Assembly: GCA_944989445.1 (NCBI GenBank)
Contig: CALYLW010000345.1
Coordinates: 796,689 to 860,688 of the forward strand
Reading direction: 5' to 3'
DNA: 64,000 nt
Origin: Ampullaceana balthica
Taxonomy: Eukaryota; Mollusca; Gastropoda; Lymnaeidae
The notes beneath the pieces were generated by a model. That model did no database searches, was not told the origin of the DNA, and saw nothing but the letters and a program-made list of their open reading frames with translations. How positions within the stretch are numbered: position 1 is the stretch's first letter; each line of letters starts with the position of its first letter. The position numbers and the translations under genes are program-made. Below, one piece after another: positions 34,819-58,229 of the stretch.

Positions 34819-35474
34819 AATAAATGAGAAACTATCATGGAATCCCCATGTCAATGAAGTTATTAAAAAATCAAACAAAACCTTAGGCTTTATAAAAAGG
34901 AACTTTAACAAATGTAATAGAGATATAAAACTAAAATGCTACCTCACTTTGGTGAGACCTGTACTAGAATATGCATCTTCTGTATGGGACCCATCCACCA
35001 AAGAAAACATTGATAAACTAGAACAAATTCAAAAAAGAGCTGCCAGATTCATTACTGGAGAATATTCGAAACTGACAAGAATAACACCATTAGTTAAATC
35101 ATTAAACCTTGAAACACTAGAGGATAGAAGAACCAAGAGCAAAGTAGTAATCATACATAAAGCAATTAATTCTAATTTAGAAATACAAAACAAAGATAAC
35201 TTAATACAACCCTCAGATAGACATAAGGATAAAAACACCTTTCTTATTCCGTATGCAAGAACAAACACATACAAGTTTTCCTTCTTCCTGTCCGGAATTC
35301 GGGCGTGGGATGGGTTGCCTGAAGAATCCAGGAAAACCAACACTTTATCAACATTTAAATCTCTAATAAAAATGCAGGACTAAACACAAACCATAGATAA
35401 GCGTAGGACGCAATAATCTTCTGTATAGAAGGAGCGTCTGTAAACAGATAAGATAAGATAAGATAAGATAAGAT
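34819..35474 (+). mobile_element. CR1/L2-like LINE 3' end with TSD and GATAA tail
   Basis: The last part of ORF2 is intact at 34949-35383 with an upstream lead of about 100 bp in the same sense. It carries NKTLGFIKRNF-like sequence, then VRPVLEYASSVWDPSTKENI, KLEQIQKRAARFITGEYS and GIRAWDGLPEESRKTNTL. After the stop is the tail CGCAATAATCTTCTGTATAG, AAGGAGCGTCTGT and five to six GATAA units. The repeat AAGGCTT flanks it (34812-34818 and 35475-35481), a 7-bp target duplication. The hAT protein is continuous across the insertion if one copy is removed. 5' truncation is usual for target-primed reverse transcription. Confidence 0.9.
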
Positions 35475-36030
35475 AAGGCTTTGTTAGCATGTATCAATTT
35501 CATATGTTTTTGAAGTACCTGTCAACGATGAGTAGATACAACAAGTCGGGTATAAAGATTTTGCAGAAGACAAAAAAATCTGACCGCAGTAGGACAACCT
35601 GCTGCTCTTTTCCCAACCAAATTAAAGGAATGAGCAGTACACGTCACATAATGAGCTACAATGAACTTCGCTCGAAGAATAGCCTGGTTTCCGTTATACT
35701 TCCTACTGTGTTGTTTTACTGGCCTGGTCGGACAACCCATTTACTTTCACTCCTGAATGCCAGACGGGAAGTATGATAAGTTGTGTTTGTTCTTGCACTG
35801 CATAAAAAAACAAATAGCATGACCAAAACCTCATTGTTTGGCAGATACTTTTGCCGTGGCCATGGGTTGTCAAGAATGAGTGACAAACAACTCTTATGGA
35901 AATGCATAGTTCATGAGTTTTCGTTTGTCGACTAAACTAAACCATGCAAACGCAATAAGTTAAATGGTAATTATATGAAACGCACAGAATTGATGCGCAT
36001 TTAACCATGAATTAAATTAGTGTGCACCAA

Positions 36031-36034
36031 NNNN
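36031..36034. other. Assembly gap or unresolved bases
   Basis: Four N. A single N also occurs at 26817, exactly at the left boundary of the gypsy LTR. Confidence 0.95.
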
Positions 36035-36872
36035 AGCCATTTAATGCGGCATTTTTATGACGTAAGTAAGTATGTGTTTAAGAAATAAAAGTCACGCATA
36101 TCCGGTTGGTCTTACTTTAAGACAGACCAAAATCCTCATCTGAAAGATTTTAGCTGGTGTTTGCTTTTCATTGATTACTGTTATTGGTCCCAGTATTATG
36201 ATGTGCTGTATCCCTGTTTTCGTCTCGAGCTGAAACAAAAGTAACTTAAAATATTTGACAAAGTGCTTCCAAGAAGTAGAATCTAATTTTTGTTGTTTTT
36301 ATTATTTTTTAAAATACTTCTTTATTAACTTAATCATTGAATTTGAAAAAGGTCATTAGTGACATTAGCAATACTCATACTGTCATTAGTTTCAGTGAAA
36401 GGCTTCAAACTAAAGGGACATCAATGAAGGGGAAAAAACTAGGGTGACGTCTGCTTTTGTTTATCTGTATGAATATTTACTATTACGTAAGGAAAGGGTT
36501 TAGGATTCAGTTGCTCTCAGTAGTTATTTTATTTAGCACTGTCACTGTTACTCCTGTTTTTAAAAAAAATATGCATTATAATTTATATTTAGAGTAAAAT
36601 ATGCTAAAACATCCATTAATTAGCATACTATTTCAATGTGTGGATTAACAAAACTAGTGTGATTGGACTAACCTCTTTACCGTCTCTGTTGTAATTCCAC
36701 ACAACAATGGGAGGTTTGAAAACTTTTTCTCCTCTTTCAATTTATTTTTCGATAAATTTAGTTATTGACGTGTGTGATGATATAAATGCTATAGTGACAT
36801 CAAATTCACAGTTACACCGATATGATATAAATGTTATACATGTAGTGACATCAAATTCACAGGTAAACAGAT
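36035..36872 (+). promoter_or_regulatory. Upstream region of the Na+/K+-ATPase gene with a local tandem duplication
   Basis: No coding exon is found. A GATTGG (inverted CCAAT) motif is near 36660. A 44-bp tandem repeat (about 36777-36816 and 36823-36862) shares GATATAAATG, then TAGTGACATCAAATTCACAG. The second copy's TTCACAG ends ten bases before the start codon and could be the 3' splice site that joins a non-coding first exon. The promoter itself is not located. Confidence 0.4.
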
Positions 36873-49831
<12,959 letters not shown>

Positions 49832-51338
49832 CCATAATATTTTTTTAATTGACTTAAGACTTAGGTTATCCAGCCATTAGTCCAATGATTTAAGAGATCA
49901 ATTTCCAGTGCTATTTAGTTTCCAGCAAAACTCAATTTTCATTTTAAAAATTTGGCCTTTCAGTGGATAACTATTCAAAGAAAAATTAATAATTACAAAT
50001 CCTTTAACTTTAAGAATTAAAAATATAAATACCACCAATCAAGGTGGAAATTAATCCCGGAAATTTTTTAATTTGTATTAAATGGTACATAGGCAGTAAC
50101 ATTTAATATAGGCCTAAATCTAACTCTTTTTTTTTAAAAACTCTTGTGGTTAAAGAATGTTAAATGATGTTTTGAATTTTTAAAAAATTTTATACATTAA
50201 AAAAAGTTTTTTTTTAAATTATCAGATATGTGATTAAACTCAAAGCTAGCATTGTTCTTTTGCTGCAGCTGTAATTACTTCACTGTAAATAGGATGTCTA
50301 TGAAAATTGCTGGTCACATACAAAATACTTTTGTAACATTCATAACTAATGTACATAAAATAACAAATTGGTTGTGAAAAGATAACAAAATGTCAACTAG
50401 ACTAGCATATTTTAAGACAAATACTTCTACTATCTGTGTATTTGTAAAACTTTAAATATAATATAATAATGATCTTTTAAATTAATTTTAATTATTCAAG
50501 GAAATGTTAACTTTTGACCAATTTTTTCTATTGTGAGTCAAATTTCTGTTTCAATGAGTTAGACTAATACATTTATACAAATGTCAATGTGAAGATGAAG
50601 ATACAAGTAAGTAAGGTGATCACACCACTTAAATTTTCAAAAAGAAAAAATATGCATATAAAATGGGGATCCATTAAAATACTATTAAAAAAATTATGTA
50701 TAAAAGAAGAAGTCATGAGATAAATTCTGGGTCAAGTGATTTTTAAGCTCAATATTGCATCACTCTAAAAAAATACCCTCTATAAGAAATCTATGAAACC
50801 TTTAATTACGTTTGTTATTATTTAAGTCATTTATTTTAGTCAGAAATTATTATGCTATTATTCTTTAATACATTTGTTAGAAAATGTATTGATATATTAT
50901 TATATATTATTCAATTTTTAGTTGGATCACAAAATTCTAATCGAAAGTGGAAGTGAATGGGGTAAAAAAAAATGAGTTAACTTTAAATTATTTTTTTTAA
51001 ACCTTCCTCTTTTTTTTCGTAATGCTAATAATTTTAATATTCTTTAAATTACATAGATATGATTTTTGAATTTGAAATATTTATTACTTTAAAACATTTT
51101 GAAAATAAAATGACAGTTTATCCAATGTTTGTCTTGAATTCATTTCTTTAGGCTTAGGGACCAGTTGGCAATAAAGACAAATCTGTTAAAAATATTTTAA
51201 AGATAAATTTTAGGCTTGGATTGACAAAAATCATAACTTGCATGTATCTTCAGTCTTAACTAGAACCATGGAAATTAGTACACCGCCTCTAAAATTTCCC
51301 AAAATATAAGTAAATTATGTTTCAAATAAAATGCTATC
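49832..51338 (+). other. 3' flank of the Na+/K+-ATPase gene
   Basis: No exon. The sequence is AT-rich. A candidate AATAAA poly(A) signal is at 51104-51109 and an ATTAAA near 50087. The small frames seen have no domain. Confidence 0.45.
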
Positions 51339-51339
51339 A

Positions 51340-53331
51340 TCGGCCGTCCATAAATGACGTCACTCACCGGGGGGGGGGCTCACGCATTTGTGACAGGGGA
51401 AAGGGAAGTTTACGAATTATGACGTGACGTCAAAACACGCAACTGTAAATAAAAGTTCCGCTTAGATATTGGTAGGGGGCCGTCCATAAATGACGTCACG
51501 CAACCAGGGGGGGAGTGGGTCACACTTTTGTGGGGAGGGGGGTTGAAGAAATGTGACGTCACACCAAAAGGGTAACTTTAAATAAAACTTCCACTGAAAT
51601 ATTTCGTCGCTTACAATTTATTTAATGACTTTTTTTTCTTTTTTAAATCAGTGCTTCTCAATGTGCCGGTTGGTAGGCCATCAGACGCTGGTTGGCGTAA
51701 GGGGCCGTCCATAAATGACGTCACGCACCTAGGGGGGAGGGGGTCACACTTTTGTGACGAGGGGGAGGGAGGGGGGTTGAAGAAATGTGACGTCACATCA
51801 AAAGGGTAACTTTAAATAAAACTTCCACTGTAATATTTGGCGGCTTGCAATTTATTTAACGACTTTTTTAAAAAAAAATATTAATTAATTGTTTTTTTAA
51901 TCAGTGCTTCTCAGTGTGCCAGTCGGTAGGCCATCGGACATTGGTGGCGACGAAAATTAAATCTAATTATAATCCTTAAGTTTGAGAACTCACAAGATAA
52001 CGTATGAAATTGTTACACTGTGTCGTTTCATGTTGAGATCAAAGCATTTGTGATATAACCGCAGCTCCGTCGGCGAACTTTTTTGCCCGTTACCCCAAAA
52101 TATACAAGTTTATGTGTGCGTTACCCCCCAACCCCCAGACTCTAGGTACTGCTCACATGACTCGAGGATTTGGAGGATCGTTGTTAGCCTCAAAAAAAAA
52201 GAAGCTAATGGTGAGTTTTACAAGCATGACAAGTGTCTAAAAATGATCTGAATAGGATTATGTGTAGATATTTTAAGTCAAAACGATACGGAATATCCTT
52301 TTTCTTTAAAAAAAGGGGTGGGGGGTGGAATCTATTTGACATAATTATAAACGTGTTAAGTTTGATATAATTGTTCGGTTGGTTTTTGGTCAAACGCCCC
52401 TGGCCATTCTAGATATAATGATAAATGAGCCCATTTAAAAGTTGTCAAGTATTCATTAACTTTATTGAATGCATCAAATTCTTGACATCGCAATTCGAGA
52501 GGAGCACAAAACAACTTTTCTTCTTAGCTCAATTTTTAAGGCATTAATTTTAAATATCACAGAAAGGACACTTGATACAGTCAAGTCATGTGGATTAAGA
52601 TTAGGCCTATTGTCACTCGTGTCAATATAAAGGAAAGTAGGGTGGATTTAGGTTTCTTCGTATAGTACGTAGGTAAGAAATCTACATAGTTGTCAAATTT
52701 TAAAAAAAAAGCATTTTCTGGAAGAAACCGGTTCAATAATGGGCATATGTTCCAAGCGTACACGTACACATGACGTATTTTAATATATCTAGTGGATTGT
52801 AGTGGATGTTATATGTCCCAAATGAGTCTGCATTACCCCCAAGAATTCCCTTTTGACCCCAGATTAGGTTATTTACCCCTGTTCGCGGACCTCTTTCTTA
52901 CGGATTACCGTCAGTCAATTGAGGGATTTAAAAAAAATATACATTTTAAAAATATTATTTTTAAATAATTTTTTTCTAAGAAAAGACGTTAACCGTAATT
53001 TTTAATAGTCAATGTTTAATTTGTACGCATTAAAATAAAATGTAATCTAAGGATGTTAACACAGTTCGTTTTCTGTAGGCCGGTTAAACGTTTAAAAAAA
53101 ACGTGGGTTACAATATTACAATGTAGACCTTAACTAAATAAATAATGAATGATTAAATGACAATAAAAGTGATTTGAAACATACTTATTTCCATATAGAA
53201 AATAAGGTTGTGGGTCAAAGCTTTGTGACGTATTTTTAGAGGGGGGGTCTAACTTTTTGTGACGAGGGGGCGGGAGGGGGTAAAAAATTGGCCAAAATTG
53301 CGTGACGTCATTTATGGACGGCCCCTAGCTT
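51340..53331. mobile_element. GGGGCCGTCC-end element cluster, including long copy B (about 51700-53331)
   Basis: Left-type ends occur at about 51342, 51478 and 51700 (each GGCCGTCCATAAATGACG), and a right-type end (CGTCATTTATGGACGGCCCC) at about 53310-53331. From about 52315 to 53331 the sequence is the reverse complement of copy A at 7087-8135. The end at 51700 paired with that at 53331 would give a 1.63-kb element. Tandem partial copies precede it. The flanks (TAA left, TAG right) do not match perfectly, so the pairing is not proven. Confidence 0.65.
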
Positions 53332-53756
53332 ACAATTAGAATTTATTTAATGAAGTTTTTCATTACATGGCTTCACGCGTGTTGCAATATTAGAGTGCAG
53401 GCCTGCACTAAATACATACTTAAATGACAAAAAAAGTTATTTGAAAAATGCTCATTTTCAAATAGAAAAATGTGTTTTATTTTGTTTGTTTTTTTAAAAG
53501 TTTTTTTTTCTTTTCTGCGCAAAGCTTTGTGACGTAATATATGAGGGTGGGGGGTCTAACCTTTTATGACGAGGGGGGGGTGAAAATCGGCCGTAAATCG
53601 CGTGACGTTCTCAAGCATTATCCTACGTCATGCTCTTAAAGGAACAACTTTTGAAGTTGTGTCCCCATCAAGTACCCTACTTAAAATTAATATATAATTA
53701 TATAAATTCTAATGTGACTCTTTCTCCCTGCAAAAAGTGTCTTTTTTCCTATGCGA

Positions 53757-54422
53757 CCGTCCATAAATGATGTCACGCGATTTTGGCCGATTTTTACCCC
53801 CCCCCCTCTTTCCCCCTCGTCATACTTCTATCTTATCTATACAGACGCTCCTTCTATGCAGAAGATAGTTGCGTCCACAGACCATGACAGATGATCTGTT
53901 GGCAAGTGATGCAGCTTTCACAGGCCACGGCTTTGTGGGTTCCACGCAATACCCAGCCGCCTAACTACATGTAGTGTTAGGTACCCATTCGGAGCTGGGT
54001 GGCTCAGGGACGCCCTAGGTCCCGGGAACAAACCCTTGCCATCACACGGATTCGAACCCGTGACCATCGGTACGACAGTCCAGTACTTCGTCACAAAAAC
54101 TTAGACCCCCCCCCAAAAAAAAACAACAAAAAACAAACAAACAAACTAGGTATATTCTATTGGAAAATGAGCAAGTTTTAAATCACTTTATTGTCATTTT
54201 AGTATGTGTTTAGTGTATGCCTGCATTCTAATATCGTAAAATGCGTGAATCCATGTAAAACATCATAAAATAAATAGTAAGAAATCAAATATTTAAGTGG
54301 AACTTCGATTTAAAGTAGCGTGTTCTGACGTGACGTCACAATTCTTAAACTCCCCCTCGTCAAACATCGCCACAAATGTGGGGACCCCCCTCCCCCCTAG
54401 GAGCGTGACGTCATTTATGGTT
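53757..54422. mobile_element. GGGGCCGTCC-type MITE interrupted by a SINE
   Basis: The left end is GACCGTCCATAAATGATG and the right end CGTGACGTCATTTATGG. The normal family string CCCCTCGTCATACTTCGTCA is split by the SINE at 53829-54083 with TACTTC repeated on both sides. The right terminal GGACGGCCCC is lost. Confidence 0.8.
53829..54083 (-). mobile_element. SINE inserted in a MITE, minus strand, with TSD
   Basis: On the minus strand it reads a truncated tRNA-like head with B box GGTTCGAATCC, the body (GTTCCCGGGACC, CACCCAGCTCCGAATGGG, ACACTACATGTAGTTAGG-like, CATGGTCTGTGGACGC) and the tail CTTCTGCATAGAAGGAGCG with TCTGTATAGATAAGATA. Target repeat TACTTC at 53823-53828 and 54084-54089. The uninterrupted MITE sequence is known from other copies, so the order of events is certain. 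Confidence 0.9.
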
Positions 54423-54689
54423 AATCTATGATTAATTTTTCCTCGTGCATCTGGACTGATGGGATTGTGTTATTTCAATGAATCGTTATTTGTGGGTACA
54501 GAGCTCCCTATTGATGATCACATCCGGTGACCGCTTGTCAACTTTTTAAAAACTTACCACAATAATGATTAATATTACTAATGTAGCTAAACTCGGAGTA
54601 AGAAAAAATGAAAAGACTCCACACACAACAAAAGTAGACATGCTTCTTTAGACTTTGAACAAAATATGGGTTAGAATTTGTGCCACACA

Positions 54690-54801
54690 TTCCCCTCACA
54701 GCCGTGGGTGTGAACACTGCTTCACTTGCAACCAGACCAGCATGGTCTGTTGCGTTCTTAGACAAAGGGCGCAAGAATCTTCTGCAATAGGGGCGTCTGT
54801 A
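54690..54801 (+). mobile_element. SINE 3' half
   Basis: CCTCACAGCCGTGGG, ACTTGCAACCAGACCAGC, ATGGTCTGT and the tail AAGAATCTTCTGCAATAG with GGGCGTCTGTAA are present. The tRNA-like head is missing. Confidence 0.65.
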
Positions 54802-54891
54802 ATTGTTTTTTTTTAAATTAATTGATTTACAATTTTAGCAAAACATAAGTAAAAGCATCCTCTATCGAGTCCATTTATTTCTCTGTGAATA

Positions 54892-55165
54892 GGGGTCGTC
54901 CATAAAGTACGCACGCTGTTTTTGACAATTTTACCCCCCTCCCCCCTGTCACAAACTGTCACAAATCTTGGAACCCTCCCCTCCCCTAAAGTACGTAACA
55001 CTTTCGATCAAAAATTTGTTTTTTTTATTAACAAAATAATTAAAATTTAATATAAAACACCGTGACGTCACACATGGCCGGACCCCCTCCCCCTGTTACA
55101 ATCTGTCACACTTTCTTACACCCCTCCCCCCTCTGGAGCGTGACGTACTTTATGGACGGCCCCTA
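54892..55165. mobile_element. MITE variant with TACGTCACG-type ends
   Basis: Ends AGGGGTCGTCCATAAAGTAC and GTACTTTATGGACGGCCCCT give a 274-bp inverted-repeat element. The usual CATAAATGACG is replaced by CATAAAGTACG. The 3-bp flanks AAT match on both sides if the terminal A/T belongs to the element. It is a sister subfamily of the GGGGCCGTCC MITEs. Confidence 0.8.
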
Positions 55166-55240
55166 ATTTATTTTGTTAGTGACGTGAAGTATGTTAAGGC
55201 CTTCTGTAAATAATTATTAGCATCATTGAACTCATGCAGC

Positions 55241-55612
55241 ATCTTATCTTATCTTATCTGTTACAGACGCTCATTCTATACAGAAGATTATTGCGTCCTA
55301 CGCTTATCTATGGTTTGTGTTTAGTCCTGCATTTTTTATTCGAGATTTAAATGTTGATAAAGTGTTGGTTTTTCTGGTTTCTTCAGGCAACCCATCCACG
55401 CCCGAATTCCGGACGGGAAGAACGAAAATTTGTATGTGTTTGTTCTTGCATGCTGCATACAAAATAAGAAAGGTGTTTTTATCCTTATGTCTATCTGGGG
55501 GTTGCATTAAGTTATCTTTGTGTTGTATTTCCAAATTAGAATTAATTGCTTTATGTATGATTACTACTTAACTCTTGGTTCTTCTATCCTCTAGTGTTTC
55601 AAATATATTCCT
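55241..55612 (-). mobile_element. CR1/L2-like LINE 3' end, minus strand
   Basis: Starting from the tail (TTATCTTATCTTATCTG on the + strand, the complement of GATAA units), the minus strand reads the same ORF2 C-terminus as 34.9-35.4 kb, with DNLMQPPDRHKDKNTFLIL and GLPEETRKTNTLSTFKS. It has lost the Trp before GLPEE and contains shifts. Confidence 0.85.
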
Positions 55613-55682
55613 TCGTTGTGTTTATGCTAAAACAAACCAGATTAAGAGAAAAACATTTAGAAGAATGAATAAGTATTCTAAG

Positions 55683-56176
55683 GGGCCGTCCATAAATGAC
55701 GTCACGCAATCTCCCCCCCCCTGTCACACGCCGTCACAAAAACTTAGACGCCCCCTCCAATATGACGTCACAAAGCTTTGCCCCCCCCCCTCCCGATAAA
55801 ATGCGTATTTTCTATTTGAAAAATAAGCATGTTTCAAATCATTTTTTTTTCATTTAAATATGTATTTAGTGGAAGGCTGCACACTAATATCGTAACACGC
55901 GTGAACCCATTTAAAACTTCATTAAATAAATTTAAAGCAATCAAATATTTAAGTGGAACTTGTATTTTAAGTAGCCTGTTTTGATGTGACGACACAATTC
56001 TTAAACAACCCGTCCCATCGTCACACAACGTCACAAATGTGTGACCCCCTTCCCCCTCTAGGTGCATGACTTCGTTTGTGGAAGGTGGGAGGGGGTGTAA
56101 GAAAGTGTGACAGTTTGTGACAGGGGGAGGGTGAGTTAAAATGGTCAAAAATAGCGTGACGTACTTTATGGAGGCC
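55683..56176. mobile_element. Chimeric GGGGCCGTCC MITE with mixed ends
   Basis: The left end is the CATAAATGACGTCACGC type and the right end the GCGTGACGTACTTTATGG type, so the two ends come from different subfamilies. TAA flanks both sides. The interior carries the usual ATTTAAGTGGAACTT block. Confidence 0.75.
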
Positions 56177-56192
56177 CACTAAGTAGTTATCT

Positions 56193-56620
56193 TTTTAAAT
56201 CCCTTATATTAACTTCGCCGCCGTCTCATTCGTCGTTCGTCTCGTCCCGCGACGCCCGTCCACCCGCGGAAAAACATAAGTCGAAAATGACCCACTTCCA
56301 GTGAAGCCATCGAGCTGAAATTTGGCACACGTACCCGTCTCACCTAACAATGCATCGTATCAAAATTTCAGATCGATCGAACGTACCGTAATTAAATTAA
56401 TGCATTTTTAGTTTTATTATCTATATAAATCACTATTTATAATGTTTAGTCGTCGTCTGCTAGAGTTTTGACCTAGTTTTAAAGCCAAGGGAGATAATTT
56501 CGATTTCAATCTGTAAATGTTTGTCACTTTTGAACATAATCAATACTTTTAGTTATGTCTCATATATAAGGGATTTATAGTCAAAAACTCTGTTTTTACG
56601 GGGTTGTTTATTTCCAGTTG
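56193..56620 (-). repeat. Inverted relative of the 13-14 kb repeat
   Basis: Inverted ends AAATCCCTTATA and TATAAGGGATTTA bound the core. Beyond the right end are AGTCAAAAACTC and ACGGGGTTGTTTAT, the complement of the CCCGTAAAAAAC lead of the 13.1-kb copies. The interior keeps the GAAATTTGGCAC and GTACCGTAATTAAATTAATG pieces but lacks the ATACGCACC sub-repeats. Confidence 0.65.
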
Positions 56621-56931
56621 TTTACGTACGGTAAAATCATTCTCGTGATAACAATCTCACCTCGCTGTTTTGTGTAAGGTCCCTGTCTAATTTGTTGATT
56701 TTCATATTCATATGTTGTACTTGATGCACTTGCAGAAAGAGCAAATTTACATCTATATAACGGAACATTTTCTGTTTCTGTGCGTAGTTGAAATTAGAAT
56801 GGGTGCATACAATCTTTTCTTCTTCCACGTGAGAGGCTGGTAAACTTAAAGGTACTATCAGTCTCACGGTCTCATAATACTACAACCTCTTAGTTTTTTT
56901 AAAAATTTAATTAAAATAAGGAATAGTAGGT

Positions 56932-56980
56932 CGCAATAATCTTCTGTATAGAAGGAGCGCCTGTAACAGATAAGAAAACA
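56932..56980 (+). repeat. Solo LINE/SINE tail
   Basis: CGCAATAATCTTCTGTATAG, AAGGAGCGCCTGTAACAG and ATAAGAAAA: the shared tail without any body attached. Confidence 0.8.
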
Positions 56981-57109
56981 TAATAGTATCAGAAGATACA
57001 TCCAATATGGAGTGTGAAGTTTTGGCAGTGGGAACTTTAATACATTTTAGGATCGTTTCTTCATTTGCTTTATTAATTTTTCCCAACCCTTCCGTTTACT
57101 TCTATTAAA

Positions 57110-57570
57110 GCTCAATTGTATTTTACTCCGTTCATACTACAAGCTAATTGACGAAAGCCCAAAACACTGCAACGTGGATTATATTCCGCAGGCCATATAG
57201 GGAAGTCAGGCCACAACAAACATGGCTCTTAACGAACTCCGCTGGCTTCCTGTAGCTGAGTGATTAGACCACACATTTATGTTCAGACTTATGGCTGCTT
57301 AGATGGATCAGCAAAAATTATTACAAAAAAATCGAATTTAAAAAAATGTATCTCTAAAGGGGCTGCGTTCCTTTACCCAGTTCCTTCAGAAAGTTCTCGC
57401 AATGGATGGGCAGCAGAAGAAATCTCTTGACGGATACTCTTTCGAGTTGGCTGCACTGTTCTAGAACAGCTTGGTGGTCTAGCATGGACTGAACTATACC
57501 ATCATAGCATGACCAGCATGGTCAACAATCATGGACTGATCAAAAGTTCTCTGACTAAATGTTTTTATGG
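57110..57570 (+). mobile_element. Degenerate L2/CR1-like LINE C-terminal fragment
   Basis: The segment ALNELRWLPVAE (about 57220-57255) matches the 'aL..LhWLPV..Ri.yKl' block at the end of CR1/L2-type ORF2. It follows a QNTATWIIF-like lead and precedes a decayed 'F..AAP..WN.LP' region near 57440-57480. Several stops; no tail is recognised. Confidence 0.5.
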
Positions 57571-57701
57571 GGGCAATATACAAGTACATGTATAACACCA
57601 TTCACTTATTTAGGTCACAGCCATCCTGTGATTAAAATGCACAGAATTAACCTTTATCTGTCTTTAGCCTCAGTTGTATTATACAGTATAACAAAGCGCT
57701 C

Positions 57702-57906
57702 CAGGTGCGTCACTAGCGTTGGTGTCACCCAATGCGGTAGCTCATGGTGTTACCTCCTCTCAAATTATCTCATAGACTTTCTCCGAGTCTCTCAGTACCA
57801 AACAACGAGGGCATACATAATTTTACACTTTGGTATCACCACGTGTGATGGTGTTACCCGGTGCGGTCCGCACCACCCGCACCCCCTTCCCCAAGTGACG
57901 CCTCTG
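57702..57906. mobile_element. Short hAT MITE with near-perfect 8-bp TSD
   Basis: Ends CAGGTGCGTCACTAGCGTTG and CCAAGTGACGCCTCTG. Flanks AAGCGCTC and AAGTGCTC differ at one base. The interior GTGTCACCC...GCGGTAGCTCATGGTG is shared with the truncated copy at 31916. Confidence 0.8.
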
Positions 57907-58229
57907 AAGTGCTCATGGGGTAGGCCCAGGTGGTAGATTGACATGACAAGAGAAAGCAAGTAGGGAAAAGAAAAGAAAAAACGAATTGTCTCTAAATGTT
58001 ATTTATATATTTGTTATTTTTTAAAAAGCGATCTTAAACGGAATCCTTGTTATTTCCGAATTTGGGATTATCATTGCTAGACATTTCTATAGAAATAGGA
58101 GCAGAGTTTTGCCCATGCATACAACATTACTACTACTGTCTTGCGAGTCTTTACTCGACCGCCGGAGCAAAACAACTTTAAGTGCTACCGCCATAAAATG
58201 TATCTACCTCTTTTGCTGTGAGGTCAAGA

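Larger units (their letters stand above)
32548..35910 (-). pseudogene. hAT transposase remnant, ZMYM1-like, minus strand, split by two insertions
   Basis: A CAGTGGCGTCACTAGGGG terminus at 32548 fits the 3' end of this minus-strand element. Reading down from 35910, blocks of a ZMYM1-like hAT appear. First come HSFNLVGKRAA and TAVRFFCLLQNLY (about 35660-35540), then STHR and a KHMKLIHANKA segment ending at 35482. After an inserted LINE comes LSDTRWSA (from 34818), HENIAALEELATNENQP and EIWETILERKSLIEF. Next is IHEKFGFLTNLTEL (about 34330) and, after a GC-rich insert, SDFEDCLPSELVQFSELFKK. Last is the dimerisation block LRIYLSMMTSNCSSERSFSK with LKRIYN (33560-33475). Stops and small shifts make it inactive. 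Confidence 0.8.

Noticed and set aside
54001..54181. Short + frame with RTRDHRYDSP
   Set aside because: It is the reverse of the tRNA-like SINE head, a common false peptide in SINE-rich genomes.
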